Shown: positions 50,568 through 58,736 of the stretch, in pieces
Numbering within the stretch: position 1 is the stretch's first letter
How the letters are laid out: the number at the start of each line of letters is the position of its first letter
From: Planococcus sp. SK3692
Lineage (GTDB): Bacteria > Bacillota > Bacilli > Bacillales_A > Planococcaceae
NCBI RefSeq assembly: GCF_028890485.2
Contig: NZ_JARCHV010000002.1
Location: 124,001 to 188,000 of the forward strand
Length of the DNA: 64,000 nt
Direction: 5' to 3'
Translations under genes and position numbers: made by a program
The notes under the pieces: model-generated
Database searches by the model: none
The model's input: the letters and a program-made list of their open reading frames with translations, nothing else
What the model was told of the DNA's origin: nothing

Positions 50568-51074
50568 TCATATGGAAGGAATAAAGAAAATTAATAAAAT
50601 TAGTCCTAGTACTGTGAAGACGAAAGATAATTCGACCTTTTTCTCTTTGGTAAGCTCTTTCTTTACCTTATGTATGATAGAAAGGACAAAAATATTTAGT
50701 AGAAATAAAAAGTAGTAAGCCAGTAAATATACAAACCATCGATTCGCTAGAACAAAATCTTCGATGGAGAAAACAAAGAACGCAACCATAAAAATAATGA
50801 AAGATAGAGTAAATAAAAAAATTATAAGTATAGGCATCTTATTCCATAAAGGATGAGATAAGAAACGATCGCTTTTTTTGCTATGAAAAATTAAAAATAA
50901 ACTTATCAAACTAGATCCAAAGAATATAAAACTTATAACTAGTGAAAGTGAAGCAAAAGTACCTGAAGAAAATGCAGTGCTTATTTCAGCTGAAAAGAAC
51001 TCAGCGATGAAAACCATAATAGCCATACAAAATAAAATGACCACTTGAAATAATGTCCATTTTGAAAAAAACAA
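50568..51074 (-). CDS. Polytopic membrane protein (168 aa), unknown
   Basis: Five hydrophobic helices (about residues 7-28, 38-62, 78-100, 108-134 and 146-166) joined by basic loops (HSKKSDRFLSHPLWNK, HKVKKELTKEKK). The start is TTG 51074 with AAGGTGA upstream. Unrecognised. With the secreted protein and the lipoprotein on the same strand it may form a functional group such as secreted factor plus membrane partner; this rests on order and orientation only. Confidence 0.65.
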   Translation of the reverse strand: MFFSKWTLFQVVILFCMAIMVFIAEFFSAEISTAFSSGTFASLSLVISFIFFGSSLISLFLIFHSKKSDRFLSHPLWNKMPILIIFLFTLSFIIFMVAFFVFSIEDFVLANRWFVYLLAYYFLFLLNIFVLSIIHKVKKELTKEKKVELSFVFTVLGLILLIFFIPSI

Positions 51075-51538
51075 TATATCACCTTACTTCCTTTTTCTTA
51101 TCTTGCAAATTTAAATCTGTTTATTGCTAACATCCGGTATAACCTCTTGAAAGGACTGAGTTCTTAAGTTTAAAAATGTAATAAGAAATAAATAGTCTAA
51201 GAGTATACAAATTAAAGTACCAATATATTGAAATATCTACAAAGGTGTAAGGGGTTATTTTACATTAATAAACATATAGAAGCAAAATTATAAATGTAAA
51301 TATAAACCAAAAAATCTTGAGAAGTAAAATCAATATGCAAATGGTAATTTAATAGAGTATCAGCAATAGAGGATTTTCTTAATGAAAAAGGTGAGAAAAA
51401 ATTTTAAAATGAAGACTTTTTGAATCAGTTTGAAAATACTAATACTTTATTATTTTTTTCTTTTGTCAGATTGAAAGAATTTAAGAAAAGGTAGCAATAC
51501 AAGAAAAGAGTGTTTATAATGAAAAACAGAAGTTCTAA
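51075..51538. other. AT-rich gap before the iron-uptake operon
   Basis: About 460 bp of AT-rich sequence with no credible gene on either strand. A TATAAT at 51515-51520 is promoter-like. Confidence 0.5.
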
Positions 51539-51568
51539 TTGATAATGATTTTCATTATCGTTTATAAC
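51539..51568 (+). promoter_or_regulatory. Fur box overlapping the iron-uptake promoter
   Basis: GATAATGATTTTCATTATC (51541-51559) differs from the classic Fur box by two central bases. It lies between TTGATA (51539-51544) and TATAAC (51563-51568), so Fur would block this promoter when iron is plentiful. Confidence 0.9.
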
Positions 51569-51598
51569 TTAATCAAAAAAGGAAAGTAGTGAAGAGAT

Positions 51599-52588
51599 TT
51601 GCATTCGAACTGGAGTAGCCAGAAAGTAATGTTTTTAAGTATAGCGTTATTCTCATTAGTGTTAATGATGGCAGGCTGTGGGAAATCTGAATCATCGAGT
51701 ACGAGTAATGCCGCAGCTGGAGCGAGTAATGAAGAGGGGCAAACCATTACGCATGCGATGGGCACAACAGAAATCCAAGGAACTCCACAGCGTGTGGTGA
51801 CTCTTTATCAAGGCGCTAATGATGCAGCAGTTGCACTTGGCGTAAAACCTGTAGGCATTGTTGAGTCATGGGCTGAACAGCCTGTTTATGATTATTTGAA
51901 AGATGATTTAGATGGTGTACCAATTGTTGGACAAGAAACACAGCCCAACTTAGAGGAAATCGCAAAGTTGAAACCAGACTTAATCATCGCTTCTAAAGTT
52001 CGACACGAAGAAGTCTATGAACAACTTTCAGCGATTGCACCGACTGTGGCTCATGAAACTGTTTTTGCTTTCAAAGAAACAGTGGATTTAATGGGACAAG
52101 CGCTAAATAAAGAAGATGAAGCCCAAGAATTGGTAGAAGATTGGGATGCACGAGTAATCGATTTCAAAGAAAAGTTACAATCTGAGATGGGTGATGAAGC
52201 GCCAAAACATGTTTCTGTATTGAATTTTAGAGCAGATCATTCGCGTATTTACTATACGGGTTTTGCAGGGTCGATTTTAACTGAACTTGGATTTGAGGGC
52301 CCTAAAAATATGGAGGATGATAGTCTGGAGATTATCAAACTAACAGATAAAGAAAGTATTACCGAAATGAATGCAGATGCTTTTTATATTTTCATGGATA
52401 AAAATGATCCGGCAGTCGTCAAAAGTTATGAAGAATGGACCAGTCATCCATTGTGGGAAAACCTTGACGCCGTTAAATCAAATAGAGTCTACGAGGTAGA
52501 CGAAATTGTATGGAATCTTGCCGGAGGCATCCTTTCAGCAAACCTCATGTTAGATGATATGTACGATCGATTTGGGTTAGAAAAGTAA
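51599..52588 (+). CDS. Fe3+-siderophore/citrate ABC transporter binding lipoprotein (YfmC/FecB-like)
   Basis: A 329-residue periplasmic-binding-type III lipoprotein: lipobox LMMAGC (Cys27), Ser/Ala linker, then ITHAMGTTEIQGTPQRVVTLYQGANDAAVALGVKPVGIVESW, LEEIAKLKPDLIIASK and the end AGGILSANLMLDDMYDRFG. It matches the ferric dicitrate/siderophore-binding group of Bacillus YfmC. The start is TTG 51599, with ATG 51629 as a weaker alternative. A Fur box lies upstream, and a terminator-like hairpin follows before the permeases. Confidence 0.9.
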   Translation: MHSNWSSQKVMFLSIALFSLVLMMAGCGKSESSSTSNAAAGASNEEGQTITHAMGTTEIQGTPQRVVTLYQGANDAAVALGVKPVGIVESWAEQPVYDYLKDDLDGVPIVGQETQPNLEEIAKLKPDLIIASKVRHEEVYEQLSAIAPTVAHETVFAFKETVDLMGQALNKEDEAQELVEDWDARVIDFKEKLQSEMGDEAPKHVSVLNFRADHSRIYYTGFAGSILTELGFEGPKNMEDDSLEIIKLTDKESITEMNADAFYIFMDKNDPAVVKSYEEWTSHPLWENLDAVKSNRVYEVDEIVWNLAGGILSANLMLDDMYDRFGLEK

Positions 52589-52592
52589 AACG

Positions 52593-52628
52593 GAAAGGGA
52601 CGGGGTTTCTTCCGTCCCTTCCTCTTTT
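52593..52628 (+). terminator. Intra-operon terminator after the binding-protein gene
   Basis: AAGGGACGG / CCGTCCCTT with an 8-base loop, T-rich tail. It stands between the binding lipoprotein and the permease genes and would leave more of the binding protein than of the membrane parts. Confidence 0.85.
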
Positions 52629-52655
52629 TATCAGGTATAGAAAGCAGGGATCAAT

Positions 52656-53672
52656 ATGAGGAAGTTATCATCTCATAAACCTTTTAAACTAGTTGTTTTG
52701 CTTGTTTCTATTATGGTGATGAGCCTGTCATTTATCTTGAGTCTCTCTGTAGGACAAAACTCAATTTCATTTCGTACGACGATTGAAGCACTAATGTATT
52801 TTGACTCAACAAATACCGAACACATTATTGTGACGAGCTCTAGAATGACCCGAGCGATTATCGCTACTTTTATTGGGGCAAATTTAGCCGTGGCGGGTGC
52901 ACTGATGCAAGCCATGACGAGAAACCCACTCGCTGCACCAGATATTTTGGGGGTAAATGCAGGAGCGCTATTTTTCATTGTTCTTTCGGCTACCTTCTTT
53001 TCAGTGGATTCCTTGCAATCATATATGTGGGTTGCGTTTTTAGGCGCAGCTATCGCAGGAGTTTCTGTGTATTTTCTTGGTTCACTGGGGAAAGACGGAT
53101 TATCGCCTATTAAGATTGTTTTAGCGGGGGCTGCTATTTCTGCTCTCTTTATTTCGTTCACACAGGGATTACTGGTAATTGATGAACAACGAATACAAAG
53201 TATCTTATTTTGGTTAGCTGGTTCAGTTTCGGGCAGAAGTTTAGAGATGATTATCCCCGTTTTACCCTACATGGTAATAGCGCTAGGAATTGCTTTGTTC
53301 CTCGGGGAACCCGTTACGATATTACTGGCAGGGGAAGATGTAGCAAAGAGTTTAGGCCAACGAACAGTCTTGCTGAAAGTAATAATTGGTGTCGTTGTCA
53401 TTGTGTTAGCTGGCGGTTCAGTCGCCGTAGCTGGCTCGATTGGGTTTATTGGCTTGATTGTGCCCCATTTAGTAAAGGGGATAGTCGGACCTGATTATCG
53501 CTGGGTGATTATTTTGAGTGCCTTGATCGGCGCAAGTTTACTGCTATTGGCAGATGTGGTTGCGAGATTTATCATTGCTCCACAAGAAATGCCAATTGGT
53601 GTAATGACTGCGTTAATCGGAACCCCATTTTTCATCTACATTGCTAGGAAAGGGGTAGTGAAGAGTGGCTAG
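52656..53672 (+). CDS. FecCD family iron-siderophore permease (first)
   Basis: A 338-residue permease with nine to ten helices; SRMTRAIIATFIGANLAVAGALMQAMTRNPLAAPDILGVNAGA and GSIGFIGLIVPHLVKGIVGPDYRWVI are the family signatures. It overlaps the second permease by 8 bp. Confidence 0.93.
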   Translation: MRKLSSHKPFKLVVLLVSIMVMSLSFILSLSVGQNSISFRTTIEALMYFDSTNTEHIIVTSSRMTRAIIATFIGANLAVAGALMQAMTRNPLAAPDILGVNAGALFFIVLSATFFSVDSLQSYMWVAFLGAAIAGVSVYFLGSLGKDGLSPIKIVLAGAAISALFISFTQGLLVIDEQRIQSILFWLAGSVSGRSLEMIIPVLPYMVIALGIALFLGEPVTILLAGEDVAKSLGQRTVLLKVIIGVVVIVLAGGSVAVAGSIGFIGLIVPHLVKGIVGPDYRWVIILSALIGASLLLLADVVARFIIAPQEMPIGVMTALIGTPFFIYIARKGVVKSG

Positions 53673-54702
53673 GCATATCACAGTTAAAAATAAATCAGAA
53701 AAGTTTTCGTTTCAAGTGGATAAGAAAACAATAACTACCATAATAATTCTCAGCATATTAGCTATGCTTATTCTTATTATGAGTCTGTCAATTGGAAGTA
53801 GTTTTATTAGTCCCTGGGTTGTATTCAAAAATTTAATGGGCTTAACGGAACCGGACTTTGTACTAAATGAACTGAGACTTCCGAGAGTGTATCTGGCATT
53901 TATGGTAGGGGCAGCTTTAGGTGTGGCAGGATCTATTTTACAAGCAATTATTCGAAATCCATTAGCATCACCAGACATCATCGGGATAACGGCTGGAGCT
54001 TCTGCAGGTGCGATTATCTTTATCGTGGTCTTCTTGGGAACGGTAAGCGCAGCATTCATGCCATTAGCAGCGATTCTAGGTGCTCTTATCGTGGCAACGA
54101 CTATTTATCTACTGGCGTGGAATCACGGTGTCACCCCGATTCGTCTCGTGTTAATCGGAATCGGTATAGCAGCTGCGATGAAAGCGATTGTCCTCATGAT
54201 GCTTGTTTTGAGTGATACAGCTGTCACCACGAAAGCGTATCTTTGGTTAACAGGAAGTCTATATGGCTCCAATTGGGGACATGTATACTCGATGCTTCCT
54301 TTCGTTCTTCTCTTTATTCCGCTAACAGCTTTTCTCGCTCGTTCTGTAAGTGTAAAAGAACTGGGCGATGACATTGCAACTGGACTAGGTGTGAAAGTTC
54401 AATCCAGACGGTTTTTGCTTTTATTGATTAGTGTAATCCTAGCGGGTTCTGCAGCTGCCTTTGCAGGTGGTATTGAATTTGTGGGGTTAATTGCGCCACA
54501 TATTGGCCGATTGCTGATTGGGCGCTCATTTGCCGCGCTAATCCCTGTGTCTGCATTGATTGGGGGAATGATGGTCGTGTTGGCTGATTTTGTAGCCCGA
54601 ACTGCCTTTTTGCCGTTGGACATTCCGGCAGGGGTATTCACCGCAGCTATTGGTGCTCCATTTTTCATTTATCTTCTGTTTAGAAACCGAAATAGCGTAT
54701 GA
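53665..54702 (+). CDS. FecCD family iron-siderophore permease (second)
   Basis: A 345-residue permease: LRLPRVYLAFMVGAALGVAGSILQAIIRNPLASPDIIGITAGA and AGGIEFVGLIAPHIGRLLIGRSFAALIPVSALIG. It starts at GTG inside the end of the previous gene (AAAGGGG upstream). The two permeases make a heterodimer in known FecCD/YfmDE systems. Confidence 0.93.
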   Translation: MARHITVKNKSEKFSFQVDKKTITTIIILSILAMLILIMSLSIGSSFISPWVVFKNLMGLTEPDFVLNELRLPRVYLAFMVGAALGVAGSILQAIIRNPLASPDIIGITAGASAGAIIFIVVFLGTVSAAFMPLAAILGALIVATTIYLLAWNHGVTPIRLVLIGIGIAAAMKAIVLMMLVLSDTAVTTKAYLWLTGSLYGSNWGHVYSMLPFVLLFIPLTAFLARSVSVKELGDDIATGLGVKVQSRRFLLLLISVILAGSAAAFAGGIEFVGLIAPHIGRLLIGRSFAALIPVSALIGGMMVVLADFVARTAFLPLDIPAGVFTAAIGAPFFIYLLFRNRNSV

Positions 54703-54728
54703 AATAGGAAGGAGACGAGAGAAAAAAT

Positions 54729-55514
54729 ATGTTACAAGCAAACTCTTTAACCTTAGGTTACGGTCAGACACAAGTAATTGAAGATTTACAGTTAACCATA
54801 CCCAAGGGGGAGATTACGGTTTTTGTAGGAGCCAATGGCTGTGGAAAGTCTACATTACTACGATCTTTAGCCCGCCTGATCAAACCCCAGTCGGGTGAAA
54901 TTACGTTAAATGGCACGGAGTTGAAAAAACAGTCTACAAAAGCAGTTGCTAAGAATCTTGCTATTCTTCCCCAAACTCCTTTAGCGCCGGAAGGTCTGAC
55001 AGTACTTCAACTAGTCAAACAAGGTCGGTATCCCCATCAGAGCTGGCTAAAGCAATGGTCAAAGGAAGATGAGTCTGTCGTAAATCGTGTGTTAGAACTA
55101 ACAAGCATGAAAGAATTTGAAGAAAAAACGGTCGATTCCTTATCGGGTGGACAAAGGCAGCGTGCTTGGATTGCCATGACGCTTGCTCAAAAAACAGATG
55201 TTCTTTTATTAGATGAGCCGACCACCTATTTAGATTTATCTCATCAAATCGAAATTTTAGATCTTCTTTTTGAGCTAAATGAAAAGGAAAACAGAACGAT
55301 AGTGATGGTTCTACACGATTTAAATTTAGCGTGTCGTTATGCACATCATATCGTAGCTATTTTTAATAAAAATATCTATTCCCAAGGAAAACCAGAGGAT
55401 GTTATTACACCTCAGATGGTACAAGATGTATTTTCCATGCGCTGTGAAATTGGAAAAGACCCATTATACGGTACACCTGTATGCGTTCCGTATGGCAAAG
55501 GAAGAAAAATTTAG
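54729..55514 (+). CDS. Iron-siderophore ABC transporter ATPase (FecE/YfmF-like)
   Basis: A 261-residue ATPase: Walker A VGANGCGKSTLLRSLARLIKP, signature LSGGQRQRAWIAMTLAQKTDVLLLDEPTTYLDLSHQIEIL with Walker B, and switch His in MVLHDLNLACRYAHHIV. The TYLDLSHQIE stretch is specific to siderophore/cobalamin importers. GGAAGGAGACG precedes the ATG. Confidence 0.94.
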   Translation: MLQANSLTLGYGQTQVIEDLQLTIPKGEITVFVGANGCGKSTLLRSLARLIKPQSGEITLNGTELKKQSTKAVAKNLAILPQTPLAPEGLTVLQLVKQGRYPHQSWLKQWSKEDESVVNRVLELTSMKEFEEKTVDSLSGGQRQRAWIAMTLAQKTDVLLLDEPTTYLDLSHQIEILDLLFELNEKENRTIVMVLHDLNLACRYAHHIVAIFNKNIYSQGKPEDVITPQMVQDVFSMRCEIGKDPLYGTPVCVPYGKGRKI

Positions 55515-55530
55515 AGGAAGGGGTTTTGAC

Positions 55531-56598
55531 ATGAAGCCTAAAGAAATTTTCGATGTGAGCATAATTGGTGGGGGACCGGCAGGCCTTTTTTCTACATTTT
55601 ATAGTGGATGCCGTGAGATGAAGGTTAAATTAATCGAATACCATTCTGTTCTTGGAGGGAAATTAAATGTCTATCCAGAAAAAATGGTTTGGGATGTAGG
55701 TGGTATGGATCCGGCTCCTGCCCATCAATTAGTCGATCGTTTAGTGAGGCAAGCCAACATATTTCAACCTAAAATTGTACTCAATACAAAAGTTACCTCT
55801 ATTTCAAAAGACGAGGAAGGCATTTTCACTGTCAATACTCAAACGGGCGAAGAACACTATTCTAAAGCCATTATATTGGCGGTTGGGGGTGGGATATTAG
55901 AGCCTACACGACTGGAGATTGATGGGGCAGAACGATTTGAAGTGACGAATCTGCATTATACAGTGAAATCACTCGCTCAATTTAAGGGCAAGCGAATCTT
56001 GATTTCAGGAGGTGGTAACTCAGCGATTGATTGGGCGAATGAATTAGAATCGATTGCGGATAAAGTATATTTGACGTATCGAAAAGATTTATTAAAAGGA
56101 CATGAGGCTGAAATCTCTAAATTACAAAAAAGCTCAGTTGAATGTTTATTGAACACAAAGATTGAAAGATTAGTCGCTGCACCCGATCACGAAACAATAC
56201 AGCAAGTCATTTTAAGTGATCAAAACCAAGATGAGTTCATTCGTATTGATGTTGATGAAGTCATTATTAATCATGGATTCGAAAGAGAAAGAGAGCTAGT
56301 GGAGAACAGTCCCATTCCCATTGAAATGGCTTCTCCAAGAACAGTCGCAGGCAATTCGAAAGGAGAAACCTCAGTGGCGGGGTTATTTGCGGCCGGGGAT
56401 ATTCTAGAACATGATGGTAAGCTGCGTCTTATTGCAGGAGCTTTTACAGATGGAGCTACGGCGGTCAATCAAGCAAAATTGTTTATTGAACCGGGTGCCA
56501 GCAATCGAGGAATCGTCTCTACACATAATGATAGGTTTAAAGAAAAAAACAAAGAGATTTTCAAGACTGCAAAGCTGGATAAGTTAATCGTTAAGTGA
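55531..56598 (+). CDS. Ferredoxin/flavodoxin-NADP reductase-like protein (YcgT/IruO-like)
   Basis: A 355-residue TrxB-like flavoprotein without the CxxC pair. FAD motif IIGGGPAGLFSTFYSGCREMKVKLIEYHSVLGGKLNVYPEKMVWDVGG, NADPH motif ILISGGGNSAIDWANEL and the end VAGLFAAGDI...LIAGAFTDGATAVNQAKLFI agree with Staphylococcus IruO and Bacillus YcgT. IruO supplies electrons for release of iron from siderophores and haem. Last gene of the Fur-regulated operon, 16 bp after the ATPase, so reduction of the imported ferric complex is its likely job. AGAGGAAGGGG precedes ATG 55531. Confidence 0.9.
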   Translation: MKPKEIFDVSIIGGGPAGLFSTFYSGCREMKVKLIEYHSVLGGKLNVYPEKMVWDVGGMDPAPAHQLVDRLVRQANIFQPKIVLNTKVTSISKDEEGIFTVNTQTGEEHYSKAIILAVGGGILEPTRLEIDGAERFEVTNLHYTVKSLAQFKGKRILISGGGNSAIDWANELESIADKVYLTYRKDLLKGHEAEISKLQKSSVECLLNTKIERLVAAPDHETIQQVILSDQNQDEFIRIDVDEVIINHGFERERELVENSPIPIEMASPRTVAGNSKGETSVAGLFAAGDILEHDGKLRLIAGAFTDGATAVNQAKLFIEPGASNRGIVSTHNDRFKEKNKEIFKTAKLDKLIVK

Positions 56599-56905
56599 AG
56601 AAAAGTAGTACAGGTGGAAAACTACGTTTTATGTAGTAATGGTTTTCTAAAAAGGGTCTGACTCTTTTTATACCTTATCCGAAACACTACGCCTTGGTTG
56701 TCGATCAACGCAATTGGGCCACTCAGCTCATATAAGATTCCCAAACGGCTTCTGCAGATTCCTTTTTATCGTCAGGAAGAATCGGATCCACTGGGCACTT
56801 TGCCATAGAGACTGTTCCGGCTTCATTCTCTTGAGGTGCATTATTTCATTCAATGGTTAACTAATACCCGAGTTACAATTAAATAAGATCGAGGAGGAAT
56901 TTTAA
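56599..56905. other. Gap with terminator and possible gene fragment
   Basis: A hairpin AAAAAGGGTC / GACTCTTTTT-like (56648-56671) may end the iron operon. On the reverse strand 56806-56723 encodes MAKCPVDPILPDDKKESAEA then VWESYMS, in a frame open further upstream, without a clear ribosome binding site: a short protein or a gene remnant. Confidence 0.4.
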
Positions 56906-57403
56906 ATGCTGCCAACAAATTTGACACAAGCGTTAAACGCTCAATTTAATAACGAACTTCAGGCGTCCCATGCCTACACAGCGATGGCGTCGTACTTTTC
57001 GGGAAAAGGGTATCACGGATTTGCCAATTTCTATTTGATCCAATCAAGAGAAGAACACGTTCACGCGATGAAATTCTATCAATATTTGGTGACGATGGAT
57101 GAGCAGCCGGTACTCCAGGCGTTAACAGAACCTAAAAACCATTACACAAATGCCCTGGATGTTGTGGAAGCTTCACTTGCGCAGGAAAAGTCAGTGACGG
57201 CAAACATATATAAATTGGTAAGCTTGGCGGATGAACTGCAGGAACATGCCACGTTATCATTTCTGGATTGGTTTATCGAAGAACAAATGGAAGAAGAAAA
57301 GATGTTCCGAGACATGATCATTCGCATAAAAGGCATCGAAGAAGGCGGCGAGTATTTCCTGAAAATGGATGATGAGTTTGCTTCAAGAAAACTAGAAGAA
57401 TAA
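56906..57403 (+). CDS. Ferritin (non-haem, FtnA-like)
   Basis: A 165-residue iron-storage protein of four helices. Ferroxidase ligands can be seen: Glu in FNNELQASHAYTAMASYF, Glu and His in REEHVHAMKFYQYL, Glu in SVTANIYKLVSLADELQEHAT and FIEEQMEEEKMFRDMI. Length and sequence match FtnA of Bacillales. GAGGAGG precedes the ATG. Next to the Fur-controlled import operon, it fits iron storage after uptake, as a separate unit. Confidence 0.93.
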   Translation: MLPTNLTQALNAQFNNELQASHAYTAMASYFSGKGYHGFANFYLIQSREEHVHAMKFYQYLVTMDEQPVLQALTEPKNHYTNALDVVEASLAQEKSVTANIYKLVSLADELQEHATLSFLDWFIEEQMEEEKMFRDMIIRIKGIEEGGEYFLKMDDEFASRKLEE

Positions 57404-57410
57404 TAGAGAG

Positions 57411-57455
57411 AAAAATAAACAGCACACGGCTGAGATCGTGTGCTGTTTATTTTAT
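57411..57455 (+). terminator. Terminator of the ferritin gene
   Basis: AAATAAACAGCACACG / CGTGTGCTGTTTATTT stem of 16 bp with an 8-base loop and T-rich flank. Confidence 0.95.
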
Positions 57456-57868
57456 GGAAAGAAATGATAGATTGAGCATTATGCATGTTTCGTTCTGTTC
57501 AAACCATCTATTTAGTACATCGCGTCACGTATAGTGTTATTTGGCATTTTATTCAAACGTTATTTACATAGGAGTTAGAAAACTTCATCACTATCGCTTA
57601 ATTTTCTTTTGATGATTTTTAGAAGCTATTAGTATTAGAGGATTACTTTTCATTAATTAAATTATTTATCTATATTGCATCTATAATGAATCATTCACAG
57701 TGATTATCCAATTATTCGTGACGTTCTTAAAATGCGTACAGTAAGAATTTTATGAACAATATATCTTAAGTGACCAGAAACTTAATACCTAAATATTAAA
57801 ATTGAGGTTATGTTAAATGATATAATTGAATGTAAGAAAATAGTTTTACAAGAGGAGATTATTTAAGA
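57456..57868 (+). other. AT-rich gap before the pilin-like operon
   Basis: About 410 bp with no credible gene. A TATAAT at 57821-57826 is the likely -10 of the pilin-like operon; no good -35 at the right distance. Confidence 0.5.
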
Positions 57869-58312
57869 ATGGAAAATGAGAAAGGCTTTACTTTAATTGA
57901 AGTAGTTGCATCAATTGTTATTCTCACGTTGTTGCTTACTTCCTTTCTTTCTCTCTTATTGGTCGCTGCAAAGTCGACTCAAGTATCGAAAGAAATTATA
58001 GACTATACGCTTGTTGCACAGACGGAAGTAGAGAAAGTCTATCAGGCGGCGCAAAACGCTTCAAAATCCGATGACCAAACCATTTTAGTCGCCGACTTAG
58101 ATTATCGTCTTAGTGTAGACCAAGGCAGTCGGGTAATTTATGAAAAGACTACAGAGCAAGCCTTTATCCAATTAACCCTTTCTGATTACGAAGACAATAG
58201 CGTGCTCAATGAAACGCTCAGTGGATTGAAGGTCGAAGTATTGTCTTTAGAAGATTCGAGTGAAGGCGCACAAATTGAGTCGATAATCGAATGGGGCAAA
58301 AATCATGAGTAA
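57869..58312 (+). CDS. Prepilin-like protein 1 (type IV minor pilin, PilV-like)
   Basis: A 147-residue pseudopilin-type protein. A short basic leader MENEKG is followed by FTLIEVVASIVILTLLLTSFLSLLLVAA, the class III prepilin signature with Glu5 for the prepilin peptidase. The rest is a soluble domain. GAGGAG precedes the ATG. First of three overlapping genes. Confidence 0.88.
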   Translation: MENEKGFTLIEVVASIVILTLLLTSFLSLLLVAAKSTQVSKEIIDYTLVAQTEVEKVYQAAQNASKSDDQTILVADLDYRLSVDQGSRVIYEKTTEQAFIQLTLSDYEDNSVLNETLSGLKVEVLSLEDSSEGAQIESIIEWGKNHE

Positions 58313-58736
58313 TCAAAAAGGTATCACATTAGTCGAGTTGCTGGCTGCGATTACGCTACTCTCACTTGTTTCTGTTCTCGTAATGAGCATCATCATCCAG
58401 TCACAGAGCACGTACAAAAGAAATCAACTCACCAACATGACCACGACGGAAATGTCTCTTTTAATCAATACAATGACTAGAGATATTCGACAAAACCCAA
58501 AGTACATAACAGAGAATAGTAATGTTTTGACTATATCTCCTCCTAATGGAGACTCTATTGTTTATCGTTTTGATTCAGCACAAGGGGAGCTGAAAAGAAA
58601 CGATCAAGTAATTGTTTCAAATGTGGATGACTTTGATGTTGAGATAAAGGCTGGAATTATGAAACTGGAATTGGAAGATAGCAATGAAAAAGAGTGGACA
58701 TCAACGATCGCTATCCGAACTGGGGGAGAATTATAA
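58305..58736 (+). CDS. Prepilin-like protein 2 (PilW/PulJ-like)
   Basis: A 143-residue prepilin-type protein: leader MSNQKG, then ITLVELLAAITLLSLVSVLVMSIII with Glu5, and a domain with NTMTRDIRQNPKYI typical of PilW/PulJ minor pilins. It starts 8 bp before the end of gene 1 and its stop overlaps the next ATG. Confidence 0.88.
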   Translation: MSNQKGITLVELLAAITLLSLVSVLVMSIIIQSQSTYKRNQLTNMTTTEMSLLINTMTRDIRQNPKYITENSNVLTISPPNGDSIVYRFDSAQGELKRNDQVIVSNVDDFDVEIKAGIMKLELEDSNEKEWTSTIAIRTGGEL

